Positions 1 to 5,104 of a stretch of 7,166 nt of DNA are shown here, one piece after another. Below the pieces are notes generated by a model. It worked only from the letters and a program-made list of their open reading frames with translations, was not told the DNA's origin and made no database searches. The DNA is taken from the NCBI GenBank assembly GCA_003157595.1, contig PMKB01000118.1:410-7575 (forward strand), in the 5' to 3' direction. How positions within the stretch are numbered: position 1 is the stretch's first letter; each line of letters opens with the position of its first letter. Source of the DNA: Solirubrobacterales bacterium (GTDB taxonomy: Bacteria; Actinomycetota; Thermoleophilia; Solirubrobacterales; Solirubrobacteraceae). Both the position numbers and the translations under genes were made by a program.

Positions 1-2
1 AC

Positions 3-173
3 GTAGGCAGTCCGCGGCTTGATCACCGCCGCGAGGATGCCTTCGACGCCGGCGTGACCGAGGAGCAGGCGCTCGCCAAGGTCCTGCCGCACCTCTCGCG
101 CGAGCGCGCGAGGGAGCTCGCCAACGAGTGCATCGAGCTCTATCTGTGGGATCGGCTCGGCACGCCGAACTAG
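3..173 (+). CDS. C-terminal end of an unrecognised protein (5' truncated by the window)
   Basis: An open frame runs from the window edge to a TAG stop at 171-173 and encodes the last 56 residues of a protein whose start lies outside the window. The visible tail is hydrophilic and helix-like: it contains HRREDAFDAG, then TEEQALAKVLPHL, then a run rich in Arg, Glu and Ala ending in LYLWDRLGTPN. It has no membrane segment and no catalytic motif I can name. The regular alternation of charged and hydrophobic residues and the GC-rich third positions fit a genuine coding frame. I do not recognise the family. The stop codon overlaps a possible GTG start (TAGTG), so a small coupled ORF may follow. Otherwise the gene is convergent with the minus-strand hypothetical gene whose stop is at 244-246. 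Confidence 0.6.
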   Translation, partial: VGSPRLDHRREDAFDAGVTEEQALAKVLPHLSRERARELANECIELYLWDRLGTPN

Positions 174-268
174 TGGGCCTGCTCGAAACGCTCGACCGGG
201 CGGCGCGTGAGCGCCGGCGCGCTCGGCGGGCCCTGGCGCGCCGCTACGCCGCGCGCGTGATCGAGTAG
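173..268 (+). CDS. possible 31-residue Arg/Ala-rich small protein (doubtful)
   Basis: A GTG at 173-175 shares one base with the TAG stop of the upstream gene and opens a 31-codon frame ending in TAG at 266-268. The predicted peptide begins MGLLETLDRAARERR and continues as a strongly basic Arg/Ala-rich amphipathic helix ending in ARVIE. The stop/start overlap would allow translational coupling, and the 70-bp gap is otherwise empty. Against it: there is no Shine-Dalgarno site, the last 25 bp overlap the 3' end of the convergent minus-strand gene, and Arg/Ala-rich frames arise easily by chance in DNA this GC-rich. I do not recognise it and treat it as possible only. Confidence 0.2.
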   Translation: MGLLETLDRAARERRRARRALARRYAARVIE

Positions 269-954
269 CTGCCGAGCCCGCGGCGCCCGTCGTGGTGCCA
301 GGCGACGAAGGTGACCTGCGTGCGCGCCCCGTCGGGCCCGGCGAGCTCGCCGCTCCCCAGCGCCTCGCCGCCGATGCGCATCGCCAGCTCGGATTCCTCG
401 CTCTCCCAGACCTCGAGCCCGGCGTGGGTGAGCCGCCCGTCGGCGCCGTAGGTGCTCGAAAGGCGCGGCTTCTCGATCGCCACCAGCTCGAGCGGCTCGC
501 CGCGGAGGAGGACCGCGTCGAGCTGCTCCTCGCCGTGTCCGCCGGCGCCGGGCGGGCGCCGCGCGCGCAGTGCGAGCGCCAGCTGTGCGTCGAAGAGGAT
601 GGCGAGCGAGCGCTCGAGTGCGAGGCCGGCGCAGGCTTCGGCGTCTGCTTCGGCGTCGCGTCGCGCCAGCGCCAGCCCGTCGAACGGCTGCGAGCCGACC
701 GTGCCCGTGGCTCGGTGCAGCGTCACACCCGGATCGGCCTGTGGGTCCGCGGTGCCCAGCGGCGTCAGCGTCAGCGCGAAGGCGTCGCCGGCGCGCACGC
801 TCCACGCCCCGCCGTCCACGTCCAGTTGCGGCGGCGGCGCCGCCGTCAGTTGCGCTGCGAGCTTCAGCAGCGTGCCTGCGCCGCTGATCGCGACGCCCTG
901 GATCTGGCGGTCGGGGTCGGCGAAGCTGAGTGTCACCCGTTCGTTCACGCCCAC
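244..954 (-). CDS. conserved hypothetical protein, cytoplasmic, about 236 residues
   Basis: A 236-residue frame on the minus strand starts at GTG (952-954) and stops at TAG (244-246). There is no signal peptide or membrane segment, so a soluble cytoplasmic protein is expected. The sequence looks mostly beta-strand: VTLSFADP near residue 7, WSVRAGDAFALTLTPL at 51-66, then charged turns. The C-terminal stretch, residues 214-235 (VTFVAWHHDGRRGLGSYS within it), faintly recalls the end of lipocalin-like or DUF7064-type proteins, which end in a W..DGR.G.G motif. That resemblance is weak and from memory. A loop near residues 98-109 is rich in Ala, Glu and Asp. A second GTG at 946-948 (residue 3) sits exactly six bases after a TAGCCT -10 box, so the true start may be two codons later as a leaderless mRNA. 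The gene diverges from the MIP18-family gene across 35 bp. Function unknown. Confidence 0.75.
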   Translation of the reverse strand: MGVNERVTLSFADPDRQIQGVAISGAGTLLKLAAQLTAAPPPQLDVDGGAWSVRAGDAFALTLTPLGTADPQADPGVTLHRATGTVGSQPFDGLALARRDAEADAEACAGLALERSLAILFDAQLALALRARRPPGAGGHGEEQLDAVLLRGEPLELVAIEKPRLSSTYGADGRLTHAGLEVWESEESELAMRIGGEALGSGELAGPDGARTQVTFVAWHHDGRRGLGSYSITRAA

Positions 955-989
955 AGGCTACGTGACGGCCTGCCCTCTACACTTCGTGC
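955..989. promoter_or_regulatory. divergent, probably leaderless promoter region
   Basis: Only 35 bp separate the divergent start codons. On the plus strand, TACACT (978-983) fits the actinobacterial -10 consensus TAnnnT and is followed by six bases and then the ATG at 990, so transcription would start at the A of the start codon. On the minus strand, TAGCCT (960 down to 955) is followed by six bases and then a GTG (948-946). Neither gene has a visible Shine-Dalgarno site or a good -35 box. The two -10 boxes are 17 bp apart, so polymerases on the two strands would probably exclude one another. The geometry is seen directly; leaderless initiation is inferred. Confidence 0.5.
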
Positions 990-1286
990 ATGGTCACCGT
1001 CGACGACGTGCAGGAGGCGCTCACGAATGTGATCGATCCCGAGCTCGGGCTCGATTTCGTCGAGCTCGGACTGATCTACGAGATCGAGATCGACGAGGGC
1101 AAGGTGCACGTTACCTTCACGCTCACCGCTCCGGGCTGTCCGATCGGGCCGGAGGTCGCCGAGCAGATCGAGGAGTTCGTCTCCGACCTCGACGGCGTCG
1201 AGTCGGTCGGCTCGACGATGGTGTTCACGCCGCCGTGGACGCCCGAGCGGATGAGCGAAGACGCGAAGTTCGCGCTCGGGTACTGA
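990..1286 (+). CDS. MIP18/DUF59-family iron-sulfur cluster assembly factor (SufT-like)
   Basis: This 98-residue protein is a stand-alone MIP18 (DUF59) domain. The family, which includes SufT and PaaD, helps mature iron-sulfur proteins in the cytoplasm. Diagnostic motifs run in order: DPELGLDFVELGLIY at 16-30 (family form DPE.G.n.vDLGLvY), TLTAPGCPIGPEV at 44-56 with the conserved Cys50, and PPWTPERMSEDAKFALGY at 81-98, which matches the usual PPWTPeRMSeeAr..LG ending very closely. Length is normal for single-domain members. The ATG start has no Shine-Dalgarno but lies exactly six bases after TACACT, suggesting a leaderless transcript. Its TGA stop overlaps the next gene's ATG by one base (TGATG), so the two are probably co-translated. 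No suf genes are visible nearby, so a specific pathway cannot be assigned. Family assignment is secure; the client proteins are unknown. Confidence 0.95.
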   Translation: MVTVDDVQEALTNVIDPELGLDFVELGLIYEIEIDEGKVHVTFTLTAPGCPIGPEVAEQIEEFVSDLDGVESVGSTMVFTPPWTPERMSEDAKFALGY

Positions 1287-1912
1287 TGGCCGACGCCCAG
1301 GACTGGCGCCTGCGGGCCGACCTCGCGGATCCCGCCGGCCTGCATGCGCGGCTGCGCGACGCAAAGCACTTCGAAGTCGAGCTCAAGCCGCTGATCAGCG
1401 AGGACGTGGTGCTCAGCTACGACGAGAGCACGCTGTTTGCCTACGCGAACACTCGCGAGGCGATCGACGAGACGCGCCGCGCGATCGAGCATCAGCTCGC
1501 GAGCGACGGCCTGAGCGCGACAGTCCGGATCGACCATTGGGACGACGCGCTCGGCGACGTTGGCGACTGGGACCAGGTCGACCCACCGCCCGATGGCGCC
1601 GGTCGCGCGCGCGAGGCCGGGGAGCGCGAGGAGCACCGCGTCCACGAGGCGGGTGAGGCCGTCGTGGAAACGCGCACCGTCGCGATCACCTCCGGCCGGA
1701 TGGTGCGCAACTGGTTCGAGAAGACGGTCGCCGACGAGGCCCGCGAACTGGGCGTCGAGCTGTCGATCGTCGAGCATCCCCATCTGCTGACCACCCAGAT
1801 CGCCTTCACGCTGACCGGGCCGACCGGCATGGTGGACACCGTGGTCGAGGACCTCGCCCAGCGCGCCGGTGCGGTGACCAGGCTCGAGACCTACTACCCG
1901 ATCGTCAGCTGA
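1286..1912 (+). CDS. conserved hypothetical protein coupled to the MIP18-family gene
   Basis: A 208-residue soluble protein starting at the ATG that overlaps the previous gene's TGA (TGATG). The frame stays open far upstream of this ATG, but the coupled ATG is the natural start and the first residues (MADAQDWRLRADL) look native. I do not recognise the family. It appears to have two similar-sized alpha/beta halves. The first (about 1-98) runs strand, helix, two strands, helix, strand, ending in VRIDHWDDALGD. A highly charged linker follows, roughly 100-135. The second half (about 137-205) begins TRTVAITSGRMVRNWFEK, continues LGVELSIVEH and ends LETYYPIVS. The pattern suggests two ferredoxin-like modules, inferred by eye. 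There is no Cys-rich or nucleotide-binding motif. Tight coupling to an Fe-S assembly factor hints at a related role, but nothing in the sequence proves it. Confidence 0.85.
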   Translation: MADAQDWRLRADLADPAGLHARLRDAKHFEVELKPLISEDVVLSYDESTLFAYANTREAIDETRRAIEHQLASDGLSATVRIDHWDDALGDVGDWDQVDPPPDGAGRAREAGEREEHRVHEAGEAVVETRTVAITSGRMVRNWFEKTVADEARELGVELSIVEHPHLLTTQIAFTLTGPTGMVDTVVEDLAQRAGAVTRLETYYPIVS

Positions 1913-2111
1913 GGCGGGCTTGGACGTGCCGGTGCCGGCGGGCGACCGGTGAGCGCAACGAACGCCGGCAGACCCTCGATCGGCCGGGCCGCGGTCAAAC
2001 CGAGCCCGCGCCCGCGTGCAGCCTGGCGCGGAAGGCGCCGCCGAGCGCCCGTGCAGCGCCCGATCGCCGTGCCGGCGAGACCCACGCCGTTGCCCGCGCT
2101 CGCCGGCGCGA
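1913..2111. other. convergent intergenic region without a recognisable gene
   Basis: This 199-bp gap lies between the plus-strand gene ending at 1912 and the minus-strand deacetylase homologue ending at 2112. It holds only short GC-rich dyads, such as GGCGC-5 nt-GCGCC at 2025-2039, with no T-tract, so no terminator can be called with confidence. A GTG-initiated plus-strand frame from 1949 runs into the deacetylase gene, is Arg/Pro/Ala-rich and looks like chance. Confidence 0.5.
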
Positions 2112-3044
2112 TCACGCCGGAGGATAAGCGGCGCCGGGCGCCGAGTCGTCCCGGATGCCGGCGATCTCGGCCAGCAGCGAGGCCGGGCTCGTGCCGGCGA
2201 TGACGCGCAGCCGCGGCAGCGTGTAGGGGTTCTCGGCCGGGCTCGCCCAGCCCGGCGTAACGGTCGTCGAGCCGACGAAGCCGGCCGCCTTGACGGCCGC
2301 GATGACCGCGGCGTTGTAGTGGCCCGAGGGGTAACAGAACCAATCGGCCTGGACGTGGTAGAGGGCGCGGATGCGCCGGCGGGCGACGGCGACCTGGAAG
2401 TGGAGCTCGCTCGGGCTCAGCGTGATCAGGTCTGCGTGGTTCCAACCCTGCGTGTCCAGCTCCCAACCCGCTGCGATCAGATCGCGCACCTCGCGCTGAT
2501 TGAGGCCGCCCTGCGAGAAGGGCAGGCCGCTCAGCTGGAGGTTCTCGACGCCGACCCAGCCCATCGCGCGAAGCACGGGCAGTGCGTAGAGCTTCTGCGA
2601 CTCGTAGCCGTTGTCGAAGCTGATCACGATCGGCTTGCCGTGCGGGAGCGGGGTGCCGTGGCGCCAGTTGTCCAGCATCTGGTCCATCGTCACCGCGTGG
2701 TACCCGGCGGCGGCGAGCGCGTGCATCTGTTCCGCGAACAGCGCCGGCGTCACATACAGGCCCGGGAACGGCGCTCCGGGCGGCGTCGAGTCGATCACGT
2801 GGTACATCAGGATCGGGACCGATTCGGTGCCGTGGGGACCGTCGCGGACCGTGCGGCGGGCTCGCTGCCGCGTCTTGGCCGTCTGCTTCGGCGCGCCGCC
2901 GGCAGGCGCCGGGGGGCGCGCGGAACTGCTGTTGAGCACGACCACGAGGGCGACGAGCGCCGCGAGCGCCAGCAGCGTGGCCGCGGCGATGCGCCTCCGT
3001 CTCCTGTACAGGCGTTCTTGGCGTATTCGTCGCGCTTGATGCAT
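2112..3044 (-). CDS. membrane-anchored polysaccharide deacetylase (NodB/CE4) homologue with altered metal site
   Basis: This 310-residue protein has a basic N-terminus (residues 4-18), one membrane segment (about 19-37), a Pro/Ala/Lys/Arg-rich spacer to about 73 and an extracytoplasmic NodB-like domain from VPILMYHVID (76-85) to about 295. CE4 enzymes use zinc or another metal to remove N- or O-acetyl groups from surface glycans. Motif 1, usually TFDDG, is here SFDNGY (142-147): the putative catalytic Asp144 is kept but the metal-binding second Asp is Asn145. Motif 2, usually H-x3-H, is Gln199...His203 (DTQGWNHADL, 197-206). Motif 3 is FCYPSGHYN (236-244) with Cys in place of the usual Arg. 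Two of three metal ligands are thus replaced. I recall actinobacterial relatives with the same DTQ..H arrangement, so this may be a subfamily trait. No Shine-Dalgarno is clear; GGTAGG lies five bases before the ATG. Fold assignment is strong, activity uncertain. Confidence 0.9.
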   Translation of the reverse strand: MHQARRIRQERLYRRRRRIAAATLLALAALVALVVVLNSSSARPPAPAGGAPKQTAKTRQRARRTVRDGPHGTESVPILMYHVIDSTPPGAPFPGLYVTPALFAEQMHALAAAGYHAVTMDQMLDNWRHGTPLPHGKPIVISFDNGYESQKLYALPVLRAMGWVGVENLQLSGLPFSQGGLNQREVRDLIAAGWELDTQGWNHADLITLSPSELHFQVAVARRRIRALYHVQADWFCYPSGHYNAAVIAAVKAAGFVGSTTVTPGWASPAENPYTLPRLRVIAGTSPASLLAEIAGIRDDSAPGAAYPPA

Positions 3045-3100
3045 GGCTGCCTACCGGCGCGGAGCTCACGCGCGCCGAGCGGGTGCTGGCGTGGGGGCAG

Positions 3101-3106
3101 AGCATA
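3101..3106 (-). promoter_or_regulatory. candidate -10 box for the deacetylase homologue
   Basis: Read on the minus strand this is TATGCT, fitting TAnnnT, and lies 56 bases upstream of the ATG at 3044. No convincing -35 box lies upstream; a 12-bp palindrome (3111-3122) occupies the spacer. The call is by pattern only. Confidence 0.25.
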
Positions 3107-3110
3107 GTCG

Positions 3111-3122
3111 CCCGACGTCGGG
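3111..3122. repeat. 12-bp perfect palindrome, possible operator
   Basis: CCCGACGTCGGG is fully self-complementary. It lies in the divergent region between the deacetylase homologue and GT2 genes, just upstream of the candidate TATGCT -10 box. Its left flank and core (CGCCCGACGTCG, 3109-3120) recur at 6853-6864 in the other divergent region of the locus. Transcription-factor binding is an inference. Confidence 0.35.
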
Positions 3123-3161
3123 GCCCTGGCTGGGCGCGCCGCGCCGCCGTCACGCTCACGG

Positions 3162-3180
3162 CGCGGGTCCAGGACCCGCG
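3162..3180. repeat. 9-bp perfect inverted repeat with 1-bp spacer
   Basis: CGCGGGTCC and GGACCCGCG flank a single A, giving a 19-bp dyad. It lies about 50 bp upstream of the candidate -10 of the GT2 gene and 118 bp upstream of the deacetylase start. The one-base loop makes a protein-binding operator more likely than an RNA hairpin, though an RNA stem with a larger loop is possible. Confidence 0.45.
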
Positions 3181-3229
3181 GGCGGCGCGCTCAACGGCGC
3201 CGGATGGGCGTTTGAACCGGGCGCGCGCG

Positions 3230-3235
3230 TAGACT
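3230..3235 (+). promoter_or_regulatory. candidate -10 box for the GT2-PGT operon
   Basis: TAGACT fits TAnnnT and ends ten bases before the TTG at 3246, which would leave a leader of only about four bases. This agrees with the lack of a Shine-Dalgarno site before the TTG. TTGAAC at 3212-3217 resembles a -35 box but the 12-bp spacing is too short for a standard pair. Confidence 0.35.
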
Positions 3236-3245
3236 AATCGCCACC

Positions 3246-4436
3246 TTGCGTCTCGCGAAAGCAGTGTTCTGGACGAGTACTGGACTGCTCGCGTATACGC
3301 AGATCGGCTACCCGCTCGCGCTGGCCGCGGCGAGCGCGGTGCGCCGCAGGGGTCCGCGGCCGGTCGCGCTGCGCCAGCCGCCGGAGAACGCGCCGCGAGT
3401 CGCTCTGATCGTCGCCGCCCACGACGAGCAGGAGGTGATAGCCGGGAAGGTGGCGAACGCCCTGGCGCTCGACTGGCCACGCGATCGCCTCGAGGTGGTC
3501 GTGTGCTGCGACGGCTGCACCGACGAAACCGCGCAGCGCGCCCGCGCGGCGGGTGCCGACCGCGTGCTCGAGGTCGCACGGGGCGGGAAGGTCCGCGCCC
3601 AGGACGCCGGCGTCGACGCGACGACGAGCGAGCTCTTGGCGTTCTCCGATGCGAATGCGAGCTGGGAGCCTGAAGCGCTGGCGGAACTTGCGCGCGCCTT
3701 CGCGGATCCCGGCGTCGGCTACGCCTGCGGGCAGGTTCGCTTCACACGGGCCGCGACGGACGGGAACGACGCGGCCGCCGCGACCCCCAACGAGGAGGGC
3801 CTCTACTGGCGCTATGAGATGTGGGTCCGCGAACGCGAGTCCGAGCTGCGGTCGGTGACGGCCGGCAACGGCGCGATCTACGCGACACGCCGTGAGTCCT
3901 ACATACGGGTCGATCCCGCGATGGACCACGATCTCTCGTTCCCCTTCAACATGGTCAAGCGCGGCTGGCGCGCGGTCTATGTCCCGAGCGCCCGCGCGAC
4001 CGAGAAGATGGTCCCCACGATCGAGGGCGAGTTCGCGCGCAAGCGGCGGATGATGTCCCACGGCGCATGGCCGACCGTGGTCCGCGGCGGGCTCGCCGAT
4101 CCGCGCGGCTATGACCCGGCCTACGCCGCGATGATCGTTTCGCATCGGCTGCTGCGTTACGCCACGCCGGGGCTCCACCTGGCGGCCCTCGCGACGAGCA
4201 TGCGGCTCGCGCTCCGCCCCGCCCGCAGCCCCGCCCGCAGCCCCGTCTACGCCGCCGCGCTCGCGAGTCAGCTCGCCGTGCTCGCCGCTGCGGCCGCCGC
4301 GCCTCACACCACGGCCCGGTTGCCCAACGTCGCCCGCTACTACGTCCTCACGACGACCTCACTCGCGCTCGGCCTCTATGACTGGTTGCGTCACGGCACG
4401 CGCGTCGGCTGGCCCGCCACCGTGGGCACGCGATGA
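3246..4436 (+). CDS. membrane-associated family 2 glycosyltransferase
   Basis: A 396-residue GT2 (GT-A fold) enzyme that would transfer a sugar from a nucleotide donor to a growing surface glycan at the inner membrane face. An N-terminal membrane segment (about 7-30) precedes the catalytic domain. ALIVAAHDEQEVI (53-65) is the nucleotide-binding strand, VVCCDGCTDET (86-95) the DGxxD motif, and FSDANAS (133-139) the DxD-equivalent. TAGNGAIYATRR (205-216) and MDHDLSFPFNMVKRGWRAVY (226-245) form the acceptor and acidic motif region, and EFARKRRMM (262-270) is the R..RR-like motif. At least two further hydrophobic segments (about 335-352 and 364-382) follow, as in processive-type GT2 enzymes. The TTG start gives a sensible N-terminus but has no ribosome site; GTG at 3264 is an alternative. 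The end overlaps the next gene's ATG by 4 bp (ATGA), so the two form an operon. Donor and acceptor are unknown. Confidence 0.93.
   Translation: MRLAKAVFWTSTGLLAYTQIGYPLALAAASAVRRRGPRPVALRQPPENAPRVALIVAAHDEQEVIAGKVANALALDWPRDRLEVVVCCDGCTDETAQRARAAGADRVLEVARGGKVRAQDAGVDATTSELLAFSDANASWEPEALAELARAFADPGVGYACGQVRFTRAATDGNDAAAATPNEEGLYWRYEMWVRERESELRSVTAGNGAIYATRRESYIRVDPAMDHDLSFPFNMVKRGWRAVYVPSARATEKMVPTIEGEFARKRRMMSHGAWPTVVRGGLADPRGYDPAYAAMIVSHRLLRYATPGLHLAALATSMRLALRPARSPARSPVYAAALASQLAVLAAAAAAPHTTARLPNVARYYVLTTTSLALGLYDWLRHGTRVGWPATVGTR
4217..4240 (+). repeat. 12-bp tandem repeat, two copies, inside the GT2 gene
   Basis: CCCCGCCCGCAG is repeated perfectly twice and followed by another CCCCG. 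In frame it adds a second PARS unit (about residues 325-332) just before a hydrophobic segment. It looks like an in-frame slippage duplication in a membrane-proximal loop. Confidence 0.8.
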
Positions 4437-5020
4437 TCGGACGCGCGATCGACATCCTCGTGGCTGCGCTCGTGCTCACCTTCACTGCGCCACTGCTGGC
4501 GCTCGCTGCCGTCGCGATCAAGCTCACGAGTCGCGGCCCGGTGCTCTACCGCCAGCCGCGGGCCGGTCTGCACGGCCAGGTCTTCGATGTCATCAAGCTG
4601 CGCACGATGGTCGTGGGCGCGGAGTTCGTGGGCGCGGGAATGGCCGTCGACGTAGGGGATCAGCGCATAACCCGCGTCGGCGCGCTGCTGCGTCGCACCT
4701 CGATCGATGAGCTGCCGAACCTCGTGAACGTCTTGCGAGGAGAGATGAGCCTGATCGGTCCGCGTCCCACGCTGCCGTCGCAGGTCGAGGCCTACGACGC
4801 GCGCCAGCGTCGTCGCCTCGACGTGAAGCCCGGAATCACCGGCTGGGCGCAGGTGAACGGGCGCGCGTCACTGCCGTGGTCGGAACGGATCGAGCTCGAC
4901 ATCCACTACGTCGAGCACCGCTCGCTGCGCCTCGATGCGCTGATCCTGGGACGCACGCTGCGCCTGCTGCTCACCGGCGGTGGCCTTTACCACCGCGGCG
5001 GCGGCGGCTTCGATCTCTGA
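4433..5020 (+). CDS. small monotopic phosphoglycosyl transferase (bacterial sugar transferase, PglC/WcaJ catalytic type)
   Basis: This 195-residue protein has only the catalytic domain of the bacterial sugar transferase family, as in PglC; the long multi-pass N-terminal part of WcaJ-type members is absent. Such enzymes move a phospho-sugar from a UDP-sugar to undecaprenyl phosphate on the cytoplasmic membrane face, the first step of capsule, O-antigen or exopolysaccharide repeat assembly. Visible motifs are a re-entrant hydrophobic helix with Pro20 (about 8-30), then SRGPVLYRQPRAG (33-45) and FDVIKLRTM (51-59). The catalytic Asp92-Glu93 dyad lies in RTSIDELPNLVNVLRGEMS (88-106). GPRPTLPSQ (109-117) and KPGITGWAQVNGR (132-144) follow. 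The tail is Gly-rich. The ATG lies within the ATGA overlap with the GT2 gene, so translation is probably coupled. The sugar specificity cannot be read from the sequence. Confidence 0.97.
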   Translation: MIGRAIDILVAALVLTFTAPLLALAAVAIKLTSRGPVLYRQPRAGLHGQVFDVIKLRTMVVGAEFVGAGMAVDVGDQRITRVGALLRRTSIDELPNLVNVLRGEMSLIGPRPTLPSQVEAYDARQRRRLDVKPGITGWAQVNGRASLPWSERIELDIHYVEHRSLRLDALILGRTLRLLLTGGGLYHRGGGGFDL

Positions 5021-5031
5021 CGCCGGCGCGG

Positions 5032-5066
5032 GACACGCCCGCTCGCGGCTTCGGCGGCGCGGTGTC
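5032..5066. terminator. possible hairpin between convergent genes
   Basis: GACAC (5032-5036) can pair with GTGTC (5062-5066), and further GC pairs follow inside with two single-base bulges, closing around a loop near 5043-5053. It lies in the 65-bp gap between convergent stop codons, where a bidirectional terminator is expected. There is no U-tract and in such GC-rich DNA the pairing may be chance. Confidence 0.25.
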
Positions 5067-5104
5067 AGGGCCCGGCGGCGGGGTGTCAGGGCCCGGCGGC
5101 GGGG
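5061..5104. repeat. perfect 21-bp tandem duplication at the 3' end of the HAD gene
   Basis: A 21-bp unit at 5062-5082 is repeated exactly at 5083-5103, with one extra matching base on each side (44 bp in all). Each copy contains TCA, the complement of TGA, and a GGGCCC palindrome. Because 21 is a multiple of three, the HAD gene's stop codon (5086-5088) is duplicated in frame at 5065-5067, beyond the current end. Confidence 0.9.

Noticed and set aside
292..1032. Long plus-strand open frame opposite the hypothetical gene at 244-954
   Set aside because: The product is Arg/Ala/Gln-rich low-complexity sequence without motifs. It is a mirror of the minus-strand gene and runs into the MIP18 gene.
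452..1285. Upstream extension of the 208-residue protein's frame
   Set aside because: The extension is antisense to one gene and overlaps the MIP18 gene completely. The TGATG-coupled ATG at 1286 is the natural start.
1913..2111. Terminator between convergent genes
   Set aside because: Only 5-6 bp GC stems without a T-tract, no better than expected by chance in this composition.
1949..2203. Plus-strand 84-residue frame in the convergent gap
   Set aside because: Arg/Pro-rich, no ribosome site, and overlaps the 3' end of the deacetylase gene in antisense.
1894..3579. 561-codon minus-strand open frame across the deacetylase homologue
   Set aside because: The product is Arg/Pro/Ala-rich throughout, has no motifs and spans three real genes in another frame. 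It is a GC-rich artefact.
3642..3662. DAN in place of DxD in the GT2 enzyme (residues 135-137)
   Set aside because: FSDAN/FTDAN is common in active membrane GT2 enzymes, so this is not a sign of inactivation.
3234..4307. Minus-strand frame antisense to the GT2 gene
   Set aside because: Arg/Gly/Ala-rich with no domain, while the GT2 frame has clear motifs.
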